Shown here piece by piece: positions 7,122 to 13,895 of a stretch of 18,791 bases of DNA; position 1 is the stretch's first letter, and each line of letters opens with the position of its first letter. Location: positions 1 to 18,791 of the forward strand of contig DDQE01000005.1 in the NCBI GenBank assembly GCA_002342545.1, in the 5' to 3' direction. The translations under genes were made by a program, and so were the position numbers. Under the pieces are notes generated by a model, which saw only the letters and a program-made list of their open reading frames with translations, was not told where the DNA came from and did no database searches. This DNA is from Caryophanales bacterium UBA2450 (GTDB taxonomy: Bacteria; Bacillota_I; Bacilli_A; RFN20; CAG-826).

Positions 7122-7769
7122 ATGATAACTACAAAAGAAGATATTGTTGAGGTTGATGCCTTGACATTTTACGAAAAATTCAAATGGCATAAAGATCATA
7201 ATACCATTAAACATACTGAGCAAGTTTTACTAAGAAGTCTCGAACATTATACTAGAGAGTGTTTTTTATTTTTGATGACAAAAGATTATTCTGCAGGTTT
7301 AGCAATGGAAAAAAGTGGTAGAATCATCTCAGTATTTAAAGGTAATAGTAAGTATATTGGTGTTGGAAAAGTTCTTTTGGATTTAGCAATAGAACGCGGT
7401 GGCTGCAAACTTGAATGTAATGACGTCCAAATGCTTCGTTACATATACGGTAGGAATGGCTTCGTTCCTGTTTCTACAAGTCCACTTGACGAAAATGACA
7501 TTTATTATACTATTTTGAAAGCTAATGAAGATGACGAAAATCACGGTACCAGACTTATTTTTTGGATTTTTGATAAAGGGCTGAAAGAAAAATACGATTC
7601 AAGTAAGGGGGAAGTTTATATTAACTTTAGTGAAATAAAAGAATTTAATACTGAAGATGAAGCGGAAGAATTTAGGGATTCTATACTTCAAAATATTTGT
7701 AACCCAACTGAGGAGTTGAAAGAGTATATTTTAAAAATAATTGACGATTATATTTTTTCTAGCAAATGA
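7122..7769 (+). CDS. GNAT-fold N-acetyltransferase-like protein
   Basis: A 215-residue soluble protein. Residues 58-125 carry a GNAT-like series seen in phage and mobile-element acetyltransferases: SAGLAMEKSGRIISVFKG (beta strands 2-3 with a turn), then GVGKVLLDLAIERGGCKLEC in place of the acetyl-CoA-binding loop and helix, then MLRYIYGRNGFVPVS, matching the usual (L..lY.k.GF) end of the fold. The pyrophosphate-binding loop is reduced (YIGVGK), so activity is not certain. Residues 130-215 are an acidic helical extension (EDEAEEFRDSI) I do not recognise. It is probably the second gene of an operon with the 54-residue gene. There is no clear RBS before ATG 7122. The substrate is unknown. Confidence 0.6.
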   Translation: MITTKEDIVEVDALTFYEKFKWHKDHNTIKHTEQVLLRSLEHYTRECFLFLMTKDYSAGLAMEKSGRIISVFKGNSKYIGVGKVLLDLAIERGGCKLECNDVQMLRYIYGRNGFVPVSTSPLDENDIYYTILKANEDDENHGTRLIFWIFDKGLKEKYDSSKGEVYINFSEIKEFNTEDEAEEFRDSILQNICNPTEELKEYILKIIDDYIFSSK

Positions 7770-7805
7770 TAAATATGTGCATATAAAAAATGCATCTGGT
7801 GAACC

Positions 7806-7864
7806 ATATAGGCAATCCTTATATTGTATTCAATTTTCATTAGTGGATATTGATGAATGACCCA
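7806..7864 (-). pseudogene. Scrap of a tyrosine recombinase gene
   Basis: 7835-7864 matches 3897-3926 of the integrase gene at 29 of 30 bases, the part encoding GHSSISTTE with catalytic His271. 7806-7820 matches 4178-4192 (encoding the RIAYIP region) exactly over 15 bases. The two pieces are in the opposite order from the intact gene, so this is a rearranged leftover, not a simple internal deletion. The ATG used by the following open frame (7853) lies inside the longer piece on the other strand. Confidence 0.6.
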
Positions 7865-8346
7865 AAATCATTTTTAAAAGTTGATGAATTCCTATCTAAT
7901 GACCAACCATATAATTTTACTAGGCCAAAAGAAGAGGATGATTATAAATAAATATTAAGTTATCTGAGTATAAAAATCCAAATATAATTTCGGATGAATA
8001 CGAGTTAGATCCAACACAAGAATATGTGCTAATCGATTTTGAATCAGAATTAAAAATACAATCTGCGATTCTAATGTCTTTTCAGATAATGGGTGCTCCG
8101 CCAGCCCTCAAAAATTATCATGCATGGTTATGCAAAAATGGATTTGATATTAATTCGCCAAATCCAACCAATGCATTTGTATCTTCTTTTTATGGAAATA
8201 GGCCATTGTGGAAGACAGATTATTCACAAGGCATTGTTGTAAAAGTTGATGGAGATGACGATTATTATATTGTTATGGAATGTAGTTCTAAAAATAAAGG
8301 CTACAGACATACGAGAATAGTTTTAACTCTAGGTGGATGTTTATAA
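7853..8346 (+). pseudogene. Frameshifted gene of unknown function
   Basis: A frame from ATG 7853 encodes 32 residues (starting MNDPKSFLKVDEF, ending EEDDYK) and stops at 7949-7951. The frame one base back is open from 7948 to the stop at 8344-8346 and continues in similar acidic style (INIKLSEYKNPNIISDE, later GAPPALKNYHAWLCKNGF and VVKVDGDDDYYIVMECS). It has no RBS and only a GTG at 8026 as an internal start. A single-base loss or a -1 slip in TATAAATAAAT near 7944-7950 would join them into about 165 residues. I read it as a damaged gene; a 106-residue protein from GTG 8026 is the alternative. The family is not recognised. The start lies within sequence copied from an integrase gene, so even the N terminus may be accidental. 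Confidence 0.45.
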
Positions 8347-8591
8347 ATTTTTATAACAAAAATGCTAAGCCTAAACTTTGATTAACAGAAAACAATTTTC
8401 AAGCAAAAAATCCAATTTGAATCTGGAGTGTATTGCTTTATATGTTTCGACAATAGATCTTGCTATAAAATACCACAAAAGAATCATTGCAAAAACCATT
8501 TGCATATTGTTAGAACAAAATGTTCCATAAAAAGAACAATTAAATTTGTTTATTTGAAGTTATATTTTAAGCGTAAGGAGGATTGTGCATA
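8347..8591. other. Intergenic region before the regulator remnant
   Basis: No gene seen. It contains the palindrome at 8513-8525 and the RBS (AAGGAGG, 8575-8581) of the frameshifted regulator. Confidence 0.5.
8513..8525. promoter_or_regulatory. Palindrome, candidate operator
   Basis: GAACA-AAA-TGTTC is a perfect 5-3-5 palindrome about 65 bases upstream of an XRE-type regulator gene, with a further AGAACA half-like site at 8531-8536. This is a usual size and place for an autoregulatory operator. Binding is inferred from position only. Confidence 0.35.
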
Positions 8592-8770
8592 GTGAAATTT
8601 AGCGAAAGTCTAAAAGAACTTAGAAAAAACATAATTTAACTCAAACGGAATTGGCTTCTAAATTATTTTTATCTCGTAGTGTGATTGCGAAATACGAAAG
8701 TGATGCGGCAAAACCTACAAAAGAGAATATAGAAAAGATCGCTTTATTTTTTAATGTCGATATACGCTAA
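8592..8770 (+). pseudogene. XRE-family HTH regulator with a frameshift in an A-run
   Basis: A strong RBS (AAGGAGG, 8575-8581) precedes GTG 8592. Translation gives VKFSESLKELRKN then a stop at 8637-8639. One added A in the six-A run at 8624-8629 restores a standard Cro/CI-type helix-turn-helix: LKELRKKHNLTQTELASKL, then LSRSVIAKYESDAAKPT and ENIEKIALFFNVDI, closing at 8768-8770. The restored protein would be about 60 residues, basically one DNA-binding domain. It lies directly upstream of the radical SAM and Cys-rich peptide genes and could have controlled them. The single-base defect in a homopolymer may be a true recent mutation, a phase-variable site, or a sequence error. Confidence 0.75.
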
Positions 8771-8832
8771 TAGGTTCTAACATTACCTGAATTATTTTTA
8801 CAAGTATCAATAATTGTGTTTAGGGAGGAAAA

Positions 8833-8868
8833 ATGACTGCTTTAATCATTGTTAGGAGAGAAATATGA
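8833..8868 (+). CDS. 11-residue leader ORF overlapping the radical SAM gene
   Basis: ATG 8833 follows a very strong RBS (AGGGAGG, 8822-8828) and encodes MTALIIVRREI; its TGA (8866-8868) overlaps the ATG of the radical SAM gene (8865). The radical SAM gene also has its own RBS (AGGAGAG, inside the leader). This layout would couple translation of the enzyme to that of the leader. It may also be the trace of a deleted upstream gene. It is too short to judge by composition. Confidence 0.35.
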   Translation: MTALIIVRREI

Positions 8869-9866
8869 AGAAAAATGTAAGGTTTTCGGACATGCCTCAG
8901 TGTGCTTGGCTAACCATTAATAGAAATTGCAATTTGCGGTGCGAATGGTGCTATGCTCAAGGAACAAAATATGCTTCCGAAATGAAAGAAGATTTGGCCT
9001 ATAAAATTATCGATATAATCGAACAATTTGGTATAAGACATGTTAACATTATAGGTGGTGAGCCTACTTGCTATAGCAGCCTTCCGCTAATCATTTCATA
9101 TTGCAAATCAAAAGGGATAAAAACAGGGTTAATAACAAACGGAATCAAATTAGCAAACAATTCATATTTAAAAGAACTGATACAATCTGGGTTAGAATCA
9201 GTAAACATTTCGATCAAAGCACCAACGAAAGAAGATTATTGTGCATTGACACAAAATGATTGTTTTGAAAATGTTTTTGAAGCAATAAAAAATTTATCAT
9301 CTTCATCAATAAAATTTATTGTTTCATATGTTCTTTCTGATAAAACAATCAACGGATATGTAAGTGTTTTGAAAAAAGCTAAAGAATTAGGCGCTAAAAA
9401 TTTTTATATTTCATTTTGTAATCCGTTCTTTGTTAATGATGCAATTTCAAATTATGGTTTAAATCAAAGAAATATAATTATGGAATTTGTCAATTCCTAT
9501 GGTGAGCTTCTTGAAAAAATAAAGCAATTTAGCGTGCACATTAATATACCTTTTTGTTTTTTTCCTAATGGGTTTATAGATATAGCAAAACCACACATTA
9601 GAACAATTTGTCAATTGCAAGAGAAAAAGGGTCTTATTTTTGACGAAAATGGAGACTTGTTGTTGTGCAATTCATTATACAATTATCAATATGGTCGCTA
9701 CAATGTTGATTACTACGACTTTGACACATTAAAGAAATATCTTCAAAGCAATAAAATTTACAAGATTTATCAAACTATATTAAAAGCACCTTTTAAAAAA
9801 TGTTCTTTGTGTAGTAATTACAAGAGTTGTGGTGGAGGGTGCTTACTAAGATGGATAAAGGAATAG
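8865..9866 (+). CDS. Radical SAM/SPASM-type peptide maturase
   Basis: A 333-residue enzyme with the radical SAM cluster motif Cys22-x3-Cys26-x2-Cys29 (NCNLRCEWCY) and the SAM-binding GGEP motif at 64-67. The C-terminal part has an auxiliary Fe-S cluster pattern: Cys249, Gly263-x4-Cys268, then Cys313-x2-Cys316-x5-Cys322-x3-Cys326, which is the SPASM arrangement. The protein ends seven residues later, so the last SPASM cysteine is absent. Such enzymes act on ribosomal precursor peptides, for example forming thioether links from cysteines. The gene encoding a 24-cysteine peptide begins 11 bases downstream and is the obvious substrate. It is related in plan to maturases of Cys-rich peptide and SCIFF/ranthipeptide systems; I cannot assign the exact subfamily. 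The start is set by AGGAGAG before ATG 8865, which overlaps the leader ORF stop. Confidence 0.88.
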   Translation: MKKNVRFSDMPQCAWLTINRNCNLRCEWCYAQGTKYASEMKEDLAYKIIDIIEQFGIRHVNIIGGEPTCYSSLPLIISYCKSKGIKTGLITNGIKLANNSYLKELIQSGLESVNISIKAPTKEDYCALTQNDCFENVFEAIKNLSSSSIKFIVSYVLSDKTINGYVSVLKKAKELGAKNFYISFCNPFFVNDAISNYGLNQRNIIMEFVNSYGELLEKIKQFSVHINIPFCFFPNGFIDIAKPHIRTICQLQEKKGLIFDENGDLLLCNSLYNYQYGRYNVDYYDFDTLKKYLQSNKIYKIYQTILKAPFKKCSLCSNYKSCGGGCLLRWIKE

Positions 9867-9877
9867 AGGGAGATTTT

Positions 9878-10162
9878 ATGGAACCAATCAAGGAATTGTT
9901 TTTAAAACTAAATTTAAAAGGAGATTTTATTGATGTGAAAATGGAGCCAATTAGAGGATGCTGCTGCTACTATAAAGCGGATTGTAACTGCAACGTTGAT
10001 TGTGATTGCAATTGTGACTGCGATTGTGGATATGATTGTAGACCAAGTGATTGCCGCGGAGCATGCGACTGTGTTTGCGAACAAAACTGCGATTGTGACT
10101 GCGATTGTGACTGCAACTGTAATAGTGATTGTACTGATTGCACAACGCCTTGCATTCTTTAA
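9878..10162 (+). CDS. Cys-rich RiPP precursor-like peptide
   Basis: A 94-residue peptide starting at ATG 9878, chosen because GAGGGAGA (9865-9872) is a proper RBS and the start lies just after the radical SAM stop; the frame is open further upstream only within that gene. Residues 1-27 form a cysteine-free leader (MEPIKELFLKLNLKGDFIDV, then KMEPIRG). Residues 28-94 contain 24 cysteines, mostly alternating with Asp or Asn: CxC tracts at 42-50 and 71-81, three adjacent cysteines at 28-30, and looser spacing at 54-67 and 85-92. A leader plus Cys-dense core next to a radical SAM/SPASM enzyme is the hallmark of modified peptides of the ranthipeptide or Cys-rich bacteriocin-like kind. Metal binding like a metallothionein is the alternative. 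No protease, transporter or immunity gene is adjacent. Confidence 0.8.
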   Translation: MEPIKELFLKLNLKGDFIDVKMEPIRGCCCYYKADCNCNVDCDCNCDCDCGYDCRPSDCRGACDCVCEQNCDCDCDCDCNCNSDCTDCTTPCIL

Positions 10163-10260
10163 TTAAAAAATATCCGGATTCGTCCAACTGTCAGCGTACC
10201 TAAAAGATATTCATTTTAATGTAAATACATAATGTATGTTATCCTTCAAATCAGGAGGTT
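10163..10260. other. Short non-coding region after the peptide gene
   Basis: No strong terminator is visible. It holds TACATAATGTA (10225-10235, a small palindrome) and an AGGAGG at 10253-10258 that probably served the decayed gene downstream. Confidence 0.4.
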
Positions 10261-10509
10261 TTGTTTTATACAGTTGAATATGCGTTAACTTTGATTGAAA
10301 AGTATCAAATTAGGAACGTTAAACTTGCAAGCAGTACCAATATAGTCAGGATAACGATATTCGCACCATATTTATAGAAGATAACGAAAAACATTAGAAT
10401 ATATCTATTCAGCAAGGTATTTTCTTGATTTATATCTATCAAACACTTACCCTAACAGTCTAACTAATTTGCAAAAGTTTTATCGTTCATACAACATGGA
10501 TTGGCACTG
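10261..10509 (+). pseudogene. Decayed small gene of unknown family
   Basis: Behind an AGGAGG the frame reads YTVEYALTLIEKYQI, then VKLASSTNIVRITIFAPYL and a TAG. Shifting frame twice continues the protein-like text: RIYLFSK, then FLDLYLSNTYPNSLTNLQKF and YRSYNMDWH with a stop at 10507-10509. At least one nonsense change and two frameshifts are needed, so it is not functional. The original start is lost or is TTG at 10261, too close to the RBS. Family unknown. Confidence 0.5.
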
Positions 10510-10656
10510 ATAAAGTTAGTGAAAAGAAGCTATTGATGATGAAATAAGTGGGTCTATCATTAAACAAAACATTGCTATTATATGAAAATGCTTTAAACAA
10601 CAAAGCGATATGGTAATATATTTGTAGATTATTGTTAAATAAAGGAGCGATTTAAA
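10510..10656 (+). other. Further gene debris and probable promoter region of the second peptidase operon
   Basis: Short protein-like pieces remain (EAIDDEISGSIIKQNIAII, then ENALNNKAIW in another frame, ending near 10612). TAATAT at 10613-10618 with TTTAAA 16 bases upstream is a possible promoter for the gene at 10657, whose RBS is AAAGGAG at 10641-10647. Confidence 0.35.
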
Positions 10657-12465
10657 ATGATTTCTAAATTACTTATGATTGCTGTATTTGCAGTTGCTAA
10701 TTTTATTTCTGCCACACGTGTTTCTAATGATTCTAGAAATTTTGGAAATAATTCGCTGGAATCAATAGCGAAAGAATGGGATGGAAATAAAGATTTTGAT
10801 AAAGCTTACTATAATAACCTAGTCGAACCTTGTGACAACCCGGAAGGCAGTCCAGACTATGTTGACTATAGTTCTCAAAACTATTATCAGCAAACAACTT
10901 TCGATAGAAAAACATATTTTCAGAATCTATATGCCTACTCAGCAAATAATTCAGTTGGTTCGTGTGGTTTTGTGTCGTTAATACAGGCCATGAGTTATTA
11001 TGACTCTTTCTATAATGATAATATTATCCCTGAGACCTACGACAAATTTGATAGTAACCAAACGAGCGAAGCTTCTGTTAAATTAGTTTCGCCAGGTGTA
11101 TTAAATCAAGCTTACAGCTCTTCTTATGGCACATATTACCAGTTTTGTCATGACACGATGGCTGATAATTTCCAAAGCAAACTAACCGTTTTGAAAAATC
11201 AATTAAAAGGTACGGACAACAATGGTACTCATTTAGATGGCGACGGCAACACTGTTAATAACTTTACTACTTCAATTGGCGGTTGGGACTATCAATCTCT
11301 CCTTAACAGTTTGTATTCAGGCAGTGGCGTTTCTGTAAGCGTTACCGAATATGCTAACAAATCTAATTCTGAATTCGTTTCTATTATAAAAAGCATAATA
11401 AATAATGGCGACCCAGCAGTAGTTCATATTAAAAAATTCGATTCTCTAGGCGTACAAATTGGTTATCATTCTGTTGTTGCTTATGAATATGATGAGAGCG
11501 GAATATACGCAAACTTTGGTTGGGGATCTGGTAGTACCCATTATCAACTGCTTGGAGGTACCGCTGGTTATACATTAATAACTCAAGTATATTCATTGGA
11601 CTACTCATCAAACGAACATGTCCATTCAAATAATTATGTCATCAGTTCAAAGGGACATTGCGGATGTAATTTAAGTGATGAAATTTTGTTTAGGGTTGAA
11701 CCAAATTTCAAAAATATTCCACCTACATTGTATTGGATGAAGGATGTATATGACTCAGATGAAAGTTTTGATTTGTATATTAGAAATGGTTATTCATCAA
11801 CGAATATCGTTTCATTACACACTTCTAATAACAAATTGACTTTATCAAGAAATCAATGGAGCTTAATTATTAACAACACAACTAGTTCGATTTCGTTTAT
11901 TTTAAAGAGGAACAAGACAGATACAAATTATGCGCAAGTTAGAACATTAAAAGCCAAACCGACTATTAATGCGCAACATTTTACAATTTCCCCTTCTGAA
12001 TATGGATTTACCGATGCCTATCCGTATAGTCAAGTTCAACAATCCGCAATCCAAGGAAGCATTTCTTTTAATACAAAGAGATTACGTTGCGGTTATATCC
12101 ATGACGAATTCATTAATTTATCTCCGAGAAGACTTGGAGCAGGATTGGCATATCTAGAATTTGAATTCAGTATTAACATCTACGCGATTGATCTTGATGT
12201 TTCGATGTGGAGTAATAGTGAGATGACCTCTGCAGCCAATTCAACCGCTTATATTCAGTACAAGGATTTGAGTGGCAATTATCATAATTTGATAGATTTA
12301 CATAACGATATAACGTTATCTAAAGACAGAACTAATCAAGATCATCTTGTGTTTACTTTCCCTGAATTGACAACATCATTTAGATTTTACACTACATCAG
12401 ATGCTGTTGGCGACAGGAACAAAGGCAGAATTTCTATTGGCGATCTCTCTGTCTATTACGCCTAA
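10657..12465 (+). CDS. Secreted papain-fold (C10/C39-like) cysteine peptidase
   Basis: A 602-residue protein with an N-terminal signal peptide (about residues 1-19) and no lipobox. The catalytic pattern is complete: Cys103 in GSCGFVSLIQAMSYYDSF, His271 in GYHSVVAYEY, and Asn286 in NFGWGSG, the (N.GWG) block being typical of papain-fold and streptopain-like enzymes. Residues about 325-345 carry EHVHSNNYV and GHCGC, a His/Cys motif that could bind metal or mark a domain border. Residues about 345-602 look beta-rich (many Ser, Thr, Asn and aromatic residues) and may form a binding or adhesion domain I do not recognise. ATG 10657 follows AAAGGAG with good spacing. A lipoprotein gene follows after 19 bases, repeating the peptidase-plus-lipoprotein order of the operon at 35-3031. 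Confidence 0.8.
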   Translation: MISKLLMIAVFAVANFISATRVSNDSRNFGNNSLESIAKEWDGNKDFDKAYYNNLVEPCDNPEGSPDYVDYSSQNYYQQTTFDRKTYFQNLYAYSANNSVGSCGFVSLIQAMSYYDSFYNDNIIPETYDKFDSNQTSEASVKLVSPGVLNQAYSSSYGTYYQFCHDTMADNFQSKLTVLKNQLKGTDNNGTHLDGDGNTVNNFTTSIGGWDYQSLLNSLYSGSGVSVSVTEYANKSNSEFVSIIKSIINNGDPAVVHIKKFDSLGVQIGYHSVVAYEYDESGIYANFGWGSGSTHYQLLGGTAGYTLITQVYSLDYSSNEHVHSNNYVISSKGHCGCNLSDEILFRVEPNFKNIPPTLYWMKDVYDSDESFDLYIRNGYSSTNIVSLHTSNNKLTLSRNQWSLIINNTTSSISFILKRNKTDTNYAQVRTLKAKPTINAQHFTISPSEYGFTDAYPYSQVQQSAIQGSISFNTKRLRCGYIHDEFINLSPRRLGAGLAYLEFEFSINIYAIDLDVSMWSNSEMTSAANSTAYIQYKDLSGNYHNLIDLHNDITLSKDRTNQDHLVFTFPELTTSFRFYTTSDAVGDRNKGRISIGDLSVYYA

Positions 12466-12484
12466 TAATTTGGAGGAGATTTGA

Positions 12485-13423
12485 ATGAAAGCGAATAATA
12501 TTGCAAGATTAGTTTTGTGCCCCTTCGCCTTTTTCGCCACCCTTACATCGTGCAATGCATTCAAAAATATTGAAATTGATACTGAGTCTCAACACAGTTC
12601 AAACGATGCTTCAAATAATAACGATTCAATAGAGGAAAGAAAAAAATATATATGTGAAACTGTTTTTTCTCATAATAAATCTAATGTTGCTCTTGCTTAT
12701 CGTAATCTTTCCAATTCTGAATACGAGCATTTAGAGGTCAATAATTTGCTAAATGCAGGAGATATTATAGAAGTTGCGGAAGATGATAATGGTAAAATCA
12801 TTTCCTGCGATGTTGACAGAGCTGATGTGCTCGAATTGATGGTTGAAAAACGAGATATCCCCGGAGAACAAAGTGGCAATTATGATTTATATTCCCCAGA
12901 TTTGCAATCCAATTATCATATTAACACAACCACAGAACAAACATATTTTGCTGTCAATAAAGATTACTCAACGACATCTATTTCTTCAATGACAGATGGC
13001 ACAAAATTATATTTGACTTATCGTAAAGATGAGATTAAAGAAACAATTAGTGACCATTATTTGATAACGCCATATGCTGTTTATTCATACGACATTAAAA
13101 CAGGTGTTGATTTTAATGAATTGGATTACAACATCCCAGAAACAATAGATGTTGGTCTCGAAGTATACTCGAAGTATAATGTGATTAGCAAAGAATCATT
13201 TTTCACTGTGGTGGGAGATTTTATAGGTTATATCTGCAATGAAGAGGATTACAGTTTGTATAAATCCATTTACGGCGATTTAGTATTAAAAAGCTTAAGT
13301 AATGACCAAATCTACATTTCCAATCAAGAGAATGTGATATCTTTGTTTTTTAGTAAAGAATCTAGTGAATATATGTTAGTCAAAGGAATGTATAGCGGTC
13401 CTTATCTTGTATATAAAAAATAG
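12485..13423 (+). CDS. Lipoprotein of unknown function paired with the peptidase
   Basis: A 312-residue protein with a type II signal peptide: hydrophobic core followed by ATLTSC, with Cys23 as the lipidation site. A low-complexity Ser/Asn/Asp linker (about 35-50) then precedes a soluble domain of mixed beta character with many Tyr, Asp and Ser residues. No catalytic motif or known domain is visible. The RBS GGAGGAG lies just before ATG 12485, and the gene follows the peptidase stop by 19 bases, so both should be on one message. By position it could anchor, inhibit or present substrate to the secreted peptidase; this is inference. It does not look alike in sequence to the lipoprotein at 2327-3031 beyond the signal. 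Confidence 0.78.
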   Translation: MKANNIARLVLCPFAFFATLTSCNAFKNIEIDTESQHSSNDASNNNDSIEERKKYICETVFSHNKSNVALAYRNLSNSEYEHLEVNNLLNAGDIIEVAEDDNGKIISCDVDRADVLELMVEKRDIPGEQSGNYDLYSPDLQSNYHINTTTEQTYFAVNKDYSTTSISSMTDGTKLYLTYRKDEIKETISDHYLITPYAVYSYDIKTGVDFNELDYNIPETIDVGLEVYSKYNVISKESFFTVVGDFIGYICNEEDYSLYKSIYGDLVLKSLSNDQIYISNQENVISLFFSKESSEYMLVKGMYSGPYLVYKK

Positions 13424-13426
13424 ACA

Positions 13427-13603
13427 ATGATGATATCACGCACAATAATCTCGTTCCTGTAAAATTCTATATCTAAACCCCAATCTCTAAAGTTAGATAT
13501 TGAATCATTACTAAATAGTAAAACAAAATCTATAAAAGATTTAAAAACTGTCAAATATATTTTCGTTATATCAACTAGTTTTGTTGTGAAGTATTTTATT
13601 TAG
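13427..13603 (+). pseudogene. Possible small gene remnant
   Basis: A frame starting ATG 13427 reads MMISRTIISFL, hits TAA at 13460-13462, then continues openly through LDIESLLNSKTKSIKDLKTV to a TAG at 13601-13603. The composition is protein-like, but there is no RBS and no recognisable family, so this may be chance. Confidence 0.2.
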
Positions 13604-13850
13604 ATTGTAATAATATATTTTGATTGCTTAAAAATGCGTATTTACGCAAAATATTACATTAAACTTATTGAAAAACATTAAGCAATATTTAAATATGGGC
13701 GCTTGATTTAAACCCTCGTGTCCGTCCAGATTATTTTGGGGTTTAAAGGGTAACCCTATTGAAATGGCAAAAAATAGAATTTCGACATTCTTCAGAAAGA
13801 CCTAATCATTCGAAGTGGTTATTATAATATACTTAAGTATATTAAACAAA
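13604..13850. other. Non-coding region at the tRNA end of the accessory DNA
   Basis: No gene seen. It holds the T-arm-like 14-mer at 13705-13718 and the first part of repeat copy B. Confidence 0.55.
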
Positions 13851-13882
13851 GAAAAAAGACACGCATTTATTTGTACGTGTCT
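13705..13882. repeat. Copy B of the diverged direct repeat (T-arm-like 14-mer to hairpin)
   Basis: GATTTAAACCCTCG at 13705-13718 differs at one base from the T-arm region of the adjacent tRNA-Ser gene (13911-13924), and its flank also keeps TCC, GT and CAGA at similar places. The unit ends with the tRNA terminator hairpin. Copy A is at 3162-3331. Confidence 0.45.
13851..13882 (-). terminator. Rho-independent terminator of tRNA-Ser
   Basis: AGACACG (13857-13863) and CGTGTCT (13876-13882) form a perfect seven-base stem with a 12-base loop. A run of six T follows on the minus strand (13852-13857 read backwards). It lies 14 bases past the tRNA 3' end. Confidence 0.8.
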
Positions 13883-13895
13883 CGAGAATCGATGA

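Noticed and set aside
9988..10120. Period-12 DNA repeat as a tandem repeat or CRISPR-like array
   Set aside because: The period follows codon repetition of Cys-Asp pairs in a real reading frame; no spacers are present.
9951..10187. Minus-strand open frames rich in Gln/Ser or His/Asn across the Cys-rich gene
   Set aside because: They are shadows of the repeated TGC-GAT-TGT-GAC codons on the plus strand; no RBS or promoter.
13705..13730. A second, partial tRNA or tmRNA 3' end
   Set aside because: The T-loop-like sequence does not have a pairing T-stem and no acceptor stem follows, so it is not an RNA gene; kept only as a repeat.
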